A program made the position numbers and the translations under genes. Below, piece after piece: positions 17,589 through 26,029 of a stretch of DNA of 64,000 nt. Numbering within the stretch: the first letter of the stretch is position 1; the number at the start of each line of letters is the position of its first letter. The stretch comes from Nesterenkonia aurantiaca (lineage in GTDB: Bacteria; Actinomycetota; Actinomycetes; Actinomycetales; Micrococcaceae), in contig NZ_SOAN01000005.1 in NCBI RefSeq assembly GCF_004364585.1, positions 173,172 to 237,171 of the forward strand, in the 5' to 3' direction. The notes under the pieces were generated by a model. It was given only the letters and a program-made list of their open reading frames with translations. It was not told the DNA's origin and did not search any database.

Positions 17589-17686
17589 CACCCGCCCAGA
17601 CCTGCACCGGGCACCCGCCCAGACCTGCACCGGGCACCCACCCAGACCTGCACCGGGCACCCGCCCAGACCTGCACCGGGCACCCA
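17572..17686. repeat. Five tandem 23-bp units (duplicated terminator arm)
   Basis: Five head-to-tail copies of a 23-nt unit (CCCAGACCTGCACCGGGCAC plus CCG or CCA) at 17572, 17595, 17618, 17641 and 17664. Only the last base of the unit varies. Each unit can pair with the single 5' arm at 17554-17568, so five alternative hairpins are possible. It occupies almost the whole serA-metG gap. Confidence 0.92.
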
Positions 17687-17705
17687 CGTGGGGTAAATTC
17701 CTAGG

Positions 17706-19316
17706 GTGACTTCTTCCAAGCCCCCGTTCTACATCACCACGGCGATCCATTACCCCAATGGAGAACCGCATATCGGCCACGCCTACGAGGTCATCGCCTC
17801 CGATGTGATGGCGCGCTTCAAGCGCCTCGACGGACACGAGACCTACTTCCTCACCGGCACCGATGAGCACGGGCAGAAGATGCAGCAGACCGCGCAGAGC
17901 CTCGGGCTCTCCACCCGGGAGCTCGCCGATCGCAATGCGGCCGTGTTCCAGGCCATGGACGACGAGGTCGCCGGGATCTCCTATGACCGGTTCATCCGCA
18001 CCACGGACGAGGATCACTACGCGGCCTCCACCGCCATCTGGCGGCGCATGGTCGAGGCCGGGGACATCTACCTGGACAAGTACGCCGGGTGGTACTCGGT
18101 GCGTGACGAGCGGTTCTACTCCGAGGACGAGACCGAGCTCGACGCGGCAGGGGAGCGCCTCGCCGCCGAGACCCAGACCCCGGTGACCTGGACCGAAGAA
18201 GAGTCCTACTTCTTCCGGCTCTCGAAGTACCAGCAGCCGCTGCTCGACTTCTTCCGCGACAACCCGAGCTTCGGTGCGCCGCGAAGCCGGTTCAACGAGG
18301 TCATCCGATTCGTCGAGGGCGGGCTGGAGGATCTCGCGATCTCCCGGACCACCTTCGACTGGGGCGTCCCGGTGCCCAAGGATCTCACCGCGGATCAGAC
18401 CAGCCTGGACCACGTGATGTACGTCTGGGTGGACGCGCTGACCAACTACCTCACCGGCGTCGGGTTCCCCGACACCGAGTCCGAGAGCTTCACAAAGTTC
18501 TGGCCCGCCGACGTTCATGTCATCGGCAAGGACATCTCCCGGTTCCACTGCATCTTCTGGCCGGCGTTCCTGATGAGCGCGCAGCTCGAGCTGCCCAAGC
18601 GGGTGATGATCCACGGCTTCCTGAACAACGCCGGGGAGAAGATGTCCAAGTCCGTGGGCAACGTGGTGGCCCCCGCCGACTGGGTCGCCGAATACGGGCT
18701 CGACGCCGTCCGGTTCTTCCTGCTGCGAGAGTTCCCCTTCGGCGCCGACGGCTCCTACACCCATGAGGCCGTGGTCGGCCGGAAGAACTCCGACCTGGCG
18801 AACAACCTGGGCAACCTCGCGCAGCGCTCGCTCTCGATGATCGCGAAGAACTGCGAGGAGAAGGTCCCGCAGCCCGGCGAGCGCACCGCCGCCGACCGCC
18901 GGATCCTGGCCCAGGCCGATGAGCTGCTGGAGATCAGCCGGGAGGCCTATGACCAGCAGGACTTCCACCGCGCACTGGAGCGGACCTGGTTCGTCCTGGG
19001 CGAGGCCAACGCGTACTTCGCCGAGCAGGAGCCCTGGAAGCTCAAGAAGACCGACCTCTCGAGGATGAACACGGTGCTCTTCGTGACCGCGGAGGTCCTG
19101 CGCAAGGTCGCGCTGCTCGCCCAGCCGGTGATGCCGGAGTCGGCCACGCAGCTGCTGGACGCGCTGAACGTCGAGGCAGGAGGCGACGCCGGGAGGACCA
19201 ACGACTCCGGGACCGGCCCGCGCAGCTTCGAGGCCTTCCACGCCGAGCTCGTCCCAGGCACCGTGCTGGCCAAGCCCACCCCGATCTTCCCCCGCCATGA
19301 GGAGAAGACCGACTGA
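17706..19316 (+). CDS. metG: Methionyl-tRNA synthetase
   Basis: 536 residues. Class I synthetase with the HIGH-type motif PHIGHAYEV near residue 20, the WVDALTNYLTG segment, and KMSKS at ~residue 312 (GEKMSKSVGNVV). It charges tRNA-Met in the cytoplasm. It is the short form without the C-terminal tRNA-binding domain. GTG 17706 lacks a ribosome site, but TAAATT (17694-17699) ends 6 nt before it, which suggests a leaderless mRNA. The upstream gap is filled by the 23-bp array. Confidence 0.95.
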   Translation: MTSSKPPFYITTAIHYPNGEPHIGHAYEVIASDVMARFKRLDGHETYFLTGTDEHGQKMQQTAQSLGLSTRELADRNAAVFQAMDDEVAGISYDRFIRTTDEDHYAASTAIWRRMVEAGDIYLDKYAGWYSVRDERFYSEDETELDAAGERLAAETQTPVTWTEEESYFFRLSKYQQPLLDFFRDNPSFGAPRSRFNEVIRFVEGGLEDLAISRTTFDWGVPVPKDLTADQTSLDHVMYVWVDALTNYLTGVGFPDTESESFTKFWPADVHVIGKDISRFHCIFWPAFLMSAQLELPKRVMIHGFLNNAGEKMSKSVGNVVAPADWVAEYGLDAVRFFLLREFPFGADGSYTHEAVVGRKNSDLANNLGNLAQRSLSMIAKNCEEKVPQPGERTAADRRILAQADELLEISREAYDQQDFHRALERTWFVLGEANAYFAEQEPWKLKKTDLSRMNTVLFVTAEVLRKVALLAQPVMPESATQLLDALNVEAGGDAGRTNDSGTGPRSFEAFHAELVPGTVLAKPTPIFPRHEEKTD

Positions 19317-19432
19317 GCCGGGGCTGATCCCCGGCCTGGCTGGCCTGGACTGCCATGCCGGGGCGGTCTCAGATGCTGAGAGGCCGTGGCGCAGTTCCCA
19401 TCCCTGCGATGCCCAGCACATAGAGTGACGCT

Positions 19433-20506
19433 ATGGCTGAGAACACATTTGACATCGCAGTAATCGGCGGCGACGGCATCGGACCAGAGGTGGTCGCCGA
19501 GGCCCGGAAGGTGCTCGACGCCGCCCTGGCCTCCGAGAGCGCCGAGTTCACCTACACGGAGTATTCCCTGGGTGCTGAGCACTGGCTCACCACCGGGGAG
19601 ACCCTCACCGAAGAGACCCTGCAGGCGCTGCGCGGGCACGACGCGATCCTCTTCGGCGCCGTCGGCGCGGATCCGCTGGACACCCGGGTGCCCTCGGGGA
19701 TCATCGAGCGCGAACTGCTGCTGGGCCTGCGGTTCAACCTCGACCACTGCGTGAACCTGCGCCCCACCCGCTCCTACCCCGGGGTGGTCTCCCCGCTGCG
19801 CGGGGTGGACGAGGCGAACCCGATCGACTTCCTCGTGGTCCGGGAGGGCACCGAGGGTCCCTACGCCGGCAACGGCGGACTGCTGCGCCGCGGCACCGAC
19901 GCGGAGATCGCGACCGAGGTCTCGGTCAACACCGCCTATGGCGTGCGCCGCGTGGTCGAGGACGCCTTCCACCGCGCCCAGGCCCGGGATAAGCACCTGA
20001 CCCTGGTGCACAAGAACAACGTGCTCACCTATTCCGGTGACCTCTGGACCCGGACCACGGCGGCCGTGGCCGAGTCCTTCCCCGAGGTCCGCTGGGACTA
20101 CCTGCACGTCGACGCCGCCACCATCCACATGGTCAGCAACCCGCAGCGCTTCGACGTGATCGTCACCGACAACCTCTTCGGCGATATCCTCACCGACCTG
20201 GCCCCGGCCATCACCGGCGGCATCGGCCTCGCGGCCTCGGCCTCGATCAACACCGCCGGCACCGCCCCGTCGATGTTCGAACCCGTTCACGGCTCCGCTC
20301 CGGACATCGCCGGCAAGGCGATCGCCGATCCCACCGCGGCCGTGCTCTCTGCGGTGTTGATGCTCGATCACCTGGGTCTCGGCGATGCCGCGGCCCGCGT
20401 GGAGACCGCAGTCCATGCCCAGCTGAACCAGTGGGCGCAGGACGGCGCCTCCGGGCTGAGCACCAGCCAGCGCGGCGACGCCTTCGTGGCGCGGCTCAAC
20501 CGCTGA
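19433..20506 (+). CDS. leuB: 3-isopropylmalate dehydrogenase
   Basis: 357 residues. Signatures: [10 protein letters not shown] near the N-terminus, the EGTEGPYAG loop, and the metal/NAD site [12 protein letters not shown] followed by [13 protein letters not shown]. It oxidatively decarboxylates 3-isopropylmalate in leucine synthesis. It is separated from leuCD by 11 kb. There is no ribosome site; TAGAGT (19421-19426) ends 6 nt before ATG 19433, which fits a leaderless transcript. Confidence 0.96.
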   Translation: MAENTFDIAVIGGDGIGPEVVAEARKVLDAALASESAEFTYTEYSLGAEHWLTTGETLTEETLQALRGHDAILFGAVGADPLDTRVPSGIIERELLLGLRFNLDHCVNLRPTRSYPGVVSPLRGVDEANPIDFLVVREGTEGPYAGNGGLLRRGTDAEIATEVSVNTAYGVRRVVEDAFHRAQARDKHLTLVHKNNVLTYSGDLWTRTTAAVAESFPEVRWDYLHVDAATIHMVSNPQRFDVIVTDNLFGDILTDLAPAITGGIGLAASASINTAGTAPSMFEPVHGSAPDIAGKAIADPTAAVLSAVLMLDHLGLGDAAARVETAVHAQLNQWAQDGASGLSTSQRGDAFVARLNR

Positions 20507-20600
20507 CGCCTGCCGGGCGCCCGGGGGCCGGTCTCGTAGAGTAGGGCACGAGACTCGTATCCGCCGGGCGCATCTGCCCGTGCACACCCGAAAGGTCACC

Positions 20601-21674
20601 ATGACGTTCCATCACACCCCCCATCCGACGCCCACCACAGCCGATCGGCTGAAGGAGATCCTGGCGAACCCGGGATTCGGGACCCACTTCACCGATCACA
20701 CCTCGGTGATCGACTGGACCTCAGAGGACGGTTGGGACAACGCCCGGGTGGAGCCCTACGGGCCGATCTCCCTGGACCCCGCCGCCGCGGTGCTGCACTA
20801 CGCCCAGGAGATCTTCGAAGGCATGAAGGCCTACCGCCACTCCGACGGCGGGATCTACAGCTTCCGCCCGCTGGAGAACGCCAGGCGGCTCAATCGCTCG
20901 GCCGTGCGCATGGCGCTGCCCGAGCTCCCCGAGGAGCTCTTCATCGAATCCCTCGAGGCGCTGGTCGCGACCGATCAGGACTGGGTCCCCAACGGCGACG
21001 GCGAGGCGCTCTACCTGCGGCCCTTCATGTTCGCCTCCGAGGCCTTCCTCGGGGTCCGGCCGGCCAAGGCCGTGTCCTACCGGGTGATCGCCTCCCCGGC
21101 CGGGAACTACTTCGGCGGCGAGCTCAAGCCGGTGCGCATCTGGGTCTCCCGGGACTACATCCGCGCCGCACCCGGCGGGACCGGCGCGGCGAAGACCGGC
21201 GGCAACTACGCCGGCTCCCTGGCCGCCCAGCAGCAGGCCACCGCCAAGGGCTGCGACCAGGTGCTCTTCCTGGACCCGCTGCGCGAGAACGCCATCGAGG
21301 AGCTCGGCGGCATGAACGTCTTCCTGGTGACCGCCGACAACCGGCTCATCACCCCGGCGCTGACCGGCACGATCCTGGAGGGCATCACCCGCGCCTCGGT
21401 GATCCAGCTGGCCAAGGACCGTGGCATGGAGGTCGAAGAGCGTCAGGTCACCCTGGAGGAGTGGGACGCCGGGATCACCGACGGCAGCATCACCGAAGCC
21501 TTCGCCTGCGGCACCGCCGCCGTGATCACCCCGATCGGGGAGCTGCTCGACGGCGAGCGCAGCATCGCCTCCGCCGGGACCGGGGAGACCACCCTGGCGC
21601 TGCGCGAGGAGCTGCTGGGCATCCAGACCGGCGCGGTCGAGGATCGTCACGGCTGGATGCACCGCCTGGCCTGA
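20601..21674 (+). CDS. ilvE: Branched-chain amino acid aminotransferase
   Basis: 357 residues from ATG 20601 with GAAAGG upstream; an in-frame GTG at 20580 is possible but less well placed. Fold-type IV aminotransferase: the PLP lysine is in AAKTGGNYAGS (~residue 198), then EELGGMNVF and the GTITE-like segment TDGSITEAFACGTAAV. It makes the last step of leucine, isoleucine and valine synthesis. The upstream region has TAGAGT near 20537, leaving a ~50-nt leader. Confidence 0.95.
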   Translation: MTFHHTPHPTPTTADRLKEILANPGFGTHFTDHTSVIDWTSEDGWDNARVEPYGPISLDPAAAVLHYAQEIFEGMKAYRHSDGGIYSFRPLENARRLNRSAVRMALPELPEELFIESLEALVATDQDWVPNGDGEALYLRPFMFASEAFLGVRPAKAVSYRVIASPAGNYFGGELKPVRIWVSRDYIRAAPGGTGAAKTGGNYAGSLAAQQQATAKGCDQVLFLDPLRENAIEELGGMNVFLVTADNRLITPALTGTILEGITRASVIQLAKDRGMEVEERQVTLEEWDAGITDGSITEAFACGTAAVITPIGELLDGERSIASAGTGETTLALREELLGIQTGAVEDRHGWMHRLA

Positions 21675-21727
21675 GCGGCCACGCAGCATCCGCAGCGCTG
21701 AACCGCAGGACAACTGAACAGCTGAAG

Positions 21728-21777
21728 AACGTGCAATGCGCGTGGGCGATAGAGTTGGCCCATGCGCATTGCACGTT
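21728..21777. promoter_or_regulatory. 50-bp palindrome over promoter and start codon
   Basis: Two 20-nt arms (21728-21747 and 21758-21777) match at 19 of 20 positions around a 10-nt centre, GATAGAGTTG. The centre carries the TAGAGT -10 box, and the right arm contains the ATG (21762) and first codons of the following gene. The single mismatch turns the mirrored ATG into ACG. It could be an operator or a by-product of an inverted duplication. Confidence 0.8.
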
Positions 21778-22535
21778 TTGTCACCGACGCCGAACCCTCC
21801 TACGGTCTTGTCACCGGGGGAGAGGGCGAAGAAACCATCATCCAGCTCAACGGAGACCCCTTCTATCAGGGGATCCAGCAGACCGAGACCACCCATCGCC
21901 TGGAAGACGTCCGGCTGGTCGCCCCGATCATCCCGCGCTCGAAGGTGATCGGAGTGGGCCGCAACTACGCCGACCACGTCAAGGAGATGGGCAGCGAGAC
22001 CCCGGTCTCCCCGCTGCTGTTCCTGATCCCCAACACCGCCGTGGTGGGACCCAACGAGCCGGTCACGCTGCCCTCCTTCTCCGAGGAGATCAGCTACGAG
22101 ACTGAGCTCGCCGTCGTCATCGGGCGCATCTGTAAGGACGTGCCGGTGGATCGGGTCGAGGAGGTCATCTTCGGCTACACCGTGGCCAACGACCTCACCG
22201 CCCGCGACGCCCAGCGCACCGACGGCCAGTGGGCCCGGGCCAAGGGCTTCGACGGCTCCACCCCGCTGGGCCCCTGGATCGAGACCGACCTCGAGCCCGA
22301 AGGGCTCCGGATCTCCGGGCGGCTCAACGGCGAGACCGTTCAGGACGGCTCGACCTCCGAGATGATCTTCGGCGTGGCCGAGCTCATCGCCTACATCTCC
22401 CAGGCCTTCACCCTGCTCCCGGGCGACGTGATCCTCACCGGCACCCCGGCCGGCGTCGGACTGCTGCGCGCCGGAGACCGCTTCGAGGCGGACATCGAAG
22501 GCATCGGCACACTCGTCAACCACTTCAGGAACTGA
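21762..22535 (+). CDS. Fumarylacetoacetate hydrolase family protein
   Basis: 257 residues. The C-terminal ~200 residues form the FAH-type catalytic domain: [14 protein letters not shown], the metal-binding Glu residues in [11 protein letters not shown], the Asp/Lys region NDLTARDAQ with [15 protein letters not shown], and [11 protein letters not shown]. Relatives cleave C-C bonds in 2-keto acids (fumarylpyruvate, oxaloacetate and similar); the substrate cannot be assigned here. Next to gltX, as often in actinobacteria; 8 nt separate them. TAGAGT ends 6 nt before the ATG and there is no ribosome site, so it is probably leaderless. Confidence 0.87.
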   Translation: MRIARFVTDAEPSYGLVTGGEGEETIIQLNGDPFYQGIQQTETTHRLEDVRLVAPIIPRSKVIGVGRNYADHVKEMGSETPVSPLLFLIPNTAVVGPNEPVTLPSFSEEISYETELAVVIGRICKDVPVDRVEEVIFGYTVANDLTARDAQRTDGQWARAKGFDGSTPLGPWIETDLEPEGLRISGRLNGETVQDGSTSEMIFGVAELIAYISQAFTLLPGDVILTGTPAGVGLLRAGDRFEADIEGIGTLVNHFRN

Positions 22536-22543
22536 TTCCCCCT

Positions 22544-24079
22544 ATGACTGCCACAGCTGCACCGTCCACCGAGATCCCCGCCGTGGACCCTTCCACCCCG
22601 GTCCGGGTCCGGTTCTGCCCCTCACCCACCGGCACCCCGCACGTCGGGCTGATCCGCACCGCCTTGTTCAACTGGGCCTACGCCCGGCACACCGGCGGCA
22701 AGATGGTCTTCCGGATCGAAGACACCGACACCGCCCGGGACTCCGAGGAGTCCTACCAGCAGCTGCTGGAGGCGTTGCGCTGGCTCGGGATCGACTGGGA
22801 CGAAGGCGCCGAGACCGGCGGCCCGCACGCGCCCTACCGACAGTCCCAGCGCGGCGAGTTCTACGCCGAGGTGCTGGCGAAGCTGCTGGACGCCGGATTC
22901 ATCTACGAGGCCTTCTCCACCCCCGAGGAGGTCGAGGCCCGCCATGTCTCCGCCGGCCGGGACCCGAAGCTGGGCTACGACGGCTTCGACCGGACGTTGA
23001 GCCAGGAACAGATCGCCGCCTACCGGGCCGAGGGTCGCGAACCGGTGCTGCGCTTCCGGATGCCCGATGCGGACATCAGCTTCACCGACGTCGTGCGCGG
23101 GGAGATCACCTTCGGCGCCGGCTCCACCCCGGACTTCGTGGTGGCCCGCGCCAACGGCCAGCCGCTCTACACCCTGGTCAACCCGGTGGACGACGCCGCC
23201 ATGGAGATCACCCACGTGCTGCGCGGCGAGGACCTGCTCTCCTCCACCCCGCGCCAGGTGGCGCTCTACCGGGCGCTGCACGCGATCGGCGTGGCCAAGC
23301 ACATGCCGGTCTTCGGCCACCTGCCCTATGTGATGGGGGAGGGCAATAAGAAGCTCTCGAAGCGGGACCCGGAGTCGAACCTGTTCCACCACCGGGACCG
23401 CGGCTTCATCCCCGAGGGACTGCTGAACTACCTGGCTCTGCTGGGCTGGTCGCTCTCGGCCGAGGAGGACATCTTCACCGTGGAGCAGCTCATCGAGCAC
23501 TTCGACGTCACCAACGTGCTGGCGAACCCGGCGCGCTTCGACGTGAAGAAGGCCGAGGCGATCAACGGCACCCATATCCGCCGCCTGGAGGCCACCGACT
23601 TCCGCGACCGGCTGGTGCCCTACCTGCAGGCCAGGGGCCTGCTGGGCGAGCAGCTGACGCCGGCACAGGCCGCTGTGCTCGACGGCGCGGCCCCGCTGGT
23701 CCAGGAGCGCATCGCGCTGCTCGACGAGGGCGCTGACATGATGGCGTTCCTGTTCACCGAGGACGCCGAGCTGGCCATCGAGGACAAGGCCTTCAGCGGA
23801 CTCGGTGATCAGGTCTTCGAGACCCTCGACGCCTCCATCGCGGCGCTGAGCGAGATCGAGGAGCCCCGGTGGAACACCGAGGTGATCGAGTCTGCGCTGC
23901 GCGAGGCGCTGCTGGAGGGGCTCGCGCTCAAGCCCCGGAAGGCCTTCGGCTCGGTGCGCTCGGCGATCTCCGGACGCCGGGTCTCCCCGCCCCTGTTCGA
24001 GTCCATGGAGCTGCTGGGACGCGAGTCCTCGCTGAGCCGGCTGCGCCGGTTCCGCGAACTCTTCGCCGCTCGCGGCTGA
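22544..24079 (+). CDS. gltX: Glutamyl-tRNA synthetase
   Basis: 511 residues from ATG 22544; longer upstream frames only shadow the preceding gene. Class I synthetase: the HIGH-type motif [14 protein letters not shown] at ~residue 30 and a KMSKS-type motif KKLSKRD at ~residue 268, with [17 protein letters not shown] between. It charges tRNA-Glu, and in actinobacteria usually also tRNA-Gln for amidation. tRNA-Gln and two tRNA-Glu genes follow directly. The start has no strong ribosome site; expression by coupling from the upstream gene is likely. Confidence 0.95.
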   Translation: MTATAAPSTEIPAVDPSTPVRVRFCPSPTGTPHVGLIRTALFNWAYARHTGGKMVFRIEDTDTARDSEESYQQLLEALRWLGIDWDEGAETGGPHAPYRQSQRGEFYAEVLAKLLDAGFIYEAFSTPEEVEARHVSAGRDPKLGYDGFDRTLSQEQIAAYRAEGREPVLRFRMPDADISFTDVVRGEITFGAGSTPDFVVARANGQPLYTLVNPVDDAAMEITHVLRGEDLLSSTPRQVALYRALHAIGVAKHMPVFGHLPYVMGEGNKKLSKRDPESNLFHHRDRGFIPEGLLNYLALLGWSLSAEEDIFTVEQLIEHFDVTNVLANPARFDVKKAEAINGTHIRRLEATDFRDRLVPYLQARGLLGEQLTPAQAAVLDGAAPLVQERIALLDEGADMMAFLFTEDAELAIEDKAFSGLGDQVFETLDASIAALSEIEEPRWNTEVIESALREALLEGLALKPRKAFGSVRSAISGRRVSPPLFESMELLGRESSLSRLRRFRELFAARG

Positions 24080-24093
24080 TCCCCGCCACACCC

Positions 24094-24129
24094 GGTGGCG
24101 CCCGGTTCATTTTGTGCTTGGGCGCCACC
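24094..24129 (+). terminator. gltX terminator hairpin
   Basis: GGTGGCGCCC (24094-24103) and GGGCGCCACC (24120-24129) are perfect 10-bp arms with a 16-nt loop. The loop contains most of the -35 region of the tRNA promoter that follows. Confidence 0.65.
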
Positions 24130-24141
24130 AGTGTGTATAGT
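24112..24141 (+). promoter_or_regulatory. Promoter of the tRNA-Gln/Glu cluster
   Basis: TTGTGC (24112-24117), an 18-nt spacer and TATAGT (24136-24141), 59 nt before tRNA-Gln. The -35 box lies in the loop of the gltX terminator. Confidence 0.55.
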
Positions 24142-24200
24142 TATCTCCCGTTGCTCGGCGTGAAAATCTTACCGGTGCGACCGCGTTGACAAGCGAATAT

Positions 24201-24272
24201 TGGGCTATGGTGTAATTGGCAACACAGCGGTTTCTGGTACCGTCGTTCTAGGTTCGAGTCCTAGTAGCCCAG
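24201..24272 (+). tRNA. tRNA-Gln (anticodon CTG)
   Basis: Acceptor TGGGCTA pairs with TAGCCCA (24265-24271), discriminator G. The anticodon loop TTCTGGT gives CTG (reads CAG). CCA is not encoded. Confidence 0.95.
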
Positions 24273-24343
24273 CGAAGACCCGCATGTGGTCTTTAACACA
24301 GCACGACCGGCCCTCGGCGACGGGGGCCAAAGCTATGAAATCC

Positions 24344-24416
24344 GGCCCCATCGTATAGCGGCCTAGTACGCTGCCCTCTCACGGCGGTAACGCGGGTTCG
24401 AATCCCGCTGGGGTCA
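24344..24416 (+). tRNA. tRNA-Glu (anticodon CTC), copy 1
   Basis: Acceptor GGCCCCA pairs with TGGGGTC, discriminator A. The anticodon stem CTGCC/GGCGG encloses CTCTCAC, giving CTC (reads GAG). CCA is not encoded. Confidence 0.95.
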
Positions 24417-24508
24417 CGGTCGTAGGACCCTCGAGCTCCTCGGAGCCCGGGGGACCTATATTCCACACTGCAGGACCCTCCCGTTCATCGGGAGGCATAA
24501 CTCGATAA

Positions 24509-24581
24509 GGCCCCATCGTATAGCGGCCTAGTACGCTGCCCTCTCACGGCGGTAACGCGGGTTCGAATCCCGCTGGGGTCA
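24509..24581 (+). tRNA. tRNA-Glu (anticodon CTC), copy 2
   Basis: Identical over 73 nt to copy 1, which lies 165 nt upstream, so it is a tandem gene duplication. Unlike copy 1, it is followed by an encoded CCA (24582-24584). Confidence 0.95.
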
Positions 24582-24593
24582 CCACAGGTGACG

Positions 24594-24636
24594 AAGAAGA
24601 AGCGCCCGGTCCTCCAAGGACCGGGCGCTTCTTCTT
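24594..24636 (+). terminator. tRNA cluster terminator
   Basis: A perfect 19-bp stem (24594-24612 and 24618-24636; core GCGCCCGGTCC) with a 5-nt loop and a T-rich 3' side, CTTCTTCTTTCC. A strong intrinsic terminator right after the second tRNA-Glu. Confidence 0.9.
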
Positions 24637-24643
24637 TCCCCCC

Positions 24644-24715
24644 GTTGAGGGGCGGATTCTCCGTGCATCTCATGGGCTTTTCGGCTCAAAGTGCTCGGAG
24701 AATCCGCCCCTCAAC
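24644..24715. repeat. 72-bp palindromic dispersed repeat, copy C
   Basis: Arms 24644-24664 and 24695-24715 match at 20 of 21 positions around a 30-nt centre; the centre agrees with copy B at about 22 of 30 positions. Compared with copy A, one base pair in the stem has changed on both sides (T-A to G-C), a compensatory change. It follows the tRNA terminator immediately and faces a minus-strand gene. Confidence 0.85.
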
Positions 24716-24732
24716 GTGAAGGGGAGGGTGGG

Positions 24733-25266
24733 TCAGTCGACTTCGGCGTCGCCGGTGAACTTCAGGACCGAGGAGGAGTCGTCGAGCTCGGCGTTGCCGA
24801 TGACCACCAGGCCGCCGTTCTGCTCCAGGATCACCGCGGAGACCTCCTTGAGCGAGCCGCGCGAGGAGGAGCGCACCGCGGTGTGGATATCGTCCTCCAC
24901 CAGCTGGTGCTTACGCAGTGCCTTGCGCTGGAACTTGCCCTCGTAATAGATCAGCACCGGGGGTGCATCCAGCAGCCGGCGCATCTTCGGCGAACGGCCG
25001 CGCAGCCAGGCCATGATCCACTGCAGCAGCACCAGCAGCAGAACGGTCAGGATCGCCTGGCTCAGCGGCACATCCACCGCGGTCAGGGTGCGTCCGAAGG
25101 CTGAGCCGATCGTGACAGCGACGATGAAGTCCAGCGGCGTCATCGAGGCCATGGTCCGCGGCCCGGAGAGCCGGAGGATGATCAGCAGCGCGATGTAGCC
25201 TGCGGTGAGCGTGATGACGGTGTGGATGATGGGATCCCACCCGTCCCAGAATTGAGTCATGTCCAT
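24733..25266 (-). CDS. DUF421 (YetF-like) membrane protein
   Basis: 177 residues. Two to three membrane helices in the first ~85 residues (VITLTAGYIALLIILRLSG, then AILTVLLLVLLQWIMAW), followed by a small soluble domain with LLDAPPVLIYYEGKF. This is the YetF/DUF421 layout; Bacillus relatives affect spore envelopes, but a general function is not known. RTMASMTPLDFIVAVTIGSA is the conserved family segment. It is 25 nt downstream of the sortase gene on the same strand, so a shared transcript with the surface-protein genes is likely. Confidence 0.82.
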   Translation of the reverse strand: MDMTQFWDGWDPIIHTVITLTAGYIALLIILRLSGPRTMASMTPLDFIVAVTIGSAFGRTLTAVDVPLSQAILTVLLLVLLQWIMAWLRGRSPKMRRLLDAPPVLIYYEGKFQRKALRKHQLVEDDIHTAVRSSSRGSLKEVSAVILEQNGGLVVIGNAELDDSSSVLKFTGDAEVD

Positions 25267-25291
25267 CGGGCGACCCTGTCACCTCGAGGGA

Positions 25292-26029
25292 TCAGTGTCC
25301 ACCGGGATCATCCACCGGCACCGCGAACACGATGTGGTTGTCCTCGTGGCTTCCTGCCTCGACGTCGAAGAGCCCTGTGCAGGTGATCAGTCGCAGCTCG
25401 TCCTCCGGCTGCGCGCCGAAGACCTCCCGGGTGGGGAAGTCGTCCTTGGCGAAGACCTCGGTGCGCTCGACCCGGTAGTGATGGACCTGGCCCTCGGCGT
25501 CGGTGACGGCTACCTCGTCCCCGGATTCCATCTCCACCAGACGGTGGAACACCGCGGGGCCGGTGGTGGAGTCCAGATGCCCGGCCAGCACGGTGGGGCC
25601 GCGCCCGCCGGGCATGCCGCCGCCTTCGAACCAGCCGACCTCGCTGTAGTCCTCGGGGACTTCCATGGTCCCGTCCTGCGCGATGCCGAGATCGATGAGC
25701 GACTCCTCCACGTCGATGGACGGGATGCTCACCGCCGCCGGCCGGACCCCGTTCGGCGCCGCGGTCGGGCTCGAGGGTGGGATGCTCGAGGGTGCGGCGC
25801 TCGGTGCCGCGGAGCTGGGCTGCGGAGAGCTCGAGCTGGGCCGCGGCGAGCTGGAGGGGGCGCTGGGGGTCGATGCCTGCGCCGACTCGGTTGAATCCGA
25901 GGACGACGTCGCCGCCTCACCCGCGGCGCCGCAGGCGCCCAGGCTCAGCCCGAGCGCCAGGGCGGCGGCCACCCCGAGGGGCAGCCGCCGGACCCTGACC
26001 TCGACCCGCCGGTGAGGGCTTCGGATCAT
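25292..26029 (-). CDS. Class F sortase
   Basis: 245 residues. The N-terminus carries a hydrophobic helix with the lipobox-like LSLGAC, so the enzyme may be a lipoprotein. A Ser/Pro-rich linker (~35-90) leads to the catalytic domain: the His in TVLAGHLDS and the Cys in LRLITCTG, then GLFDVEAGSHEDN. The catalytic arginine is not obvious in the usual place. Sortases cut C-terminal sorting signals and attach surface proteins to the wall. The start overlaps the stop of the CHRD gene by 4 nt (ATGA), so that protein is the obvious candidate substrate. Confidence 0.85.
   Translation of the reverse strand: MIRSPHRRVEVRVRRLPLGVAAALALGLSLGACGAAGEAATSSSDSTESAQASTPSAPSSSPRPSSSSPQPSSAAPSAAPSSIPPSSPTAAPNGVRPAAVSIPSIDVEESLIDLGIAQDGTMEVPEDYSEVGWFEGGGMPGGRGPTVLAGHLDSTTGPAVFHRLVEMESGDEVAVTDAEGQVHHYRVERTEVFAKDDFPTREVFGAQPEDELRLITCTGLFDVEAGSHEDNHIVFAVPVDDPGGH

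Noticed and set aside
17572..17686. Regular repeats that might suggest a CRISPR array
   Set aside because: The 23-bp units are directly adjacent with no spacers and match the arm of the serA terminator; there are no cas genes in the window.
24344..24581. Identical tRNA-Glu copies as a sign of an integration site
   Set aside because: Whole-gene tandem duplication explains them; no integrase gene or partial tRNA copy is seen.
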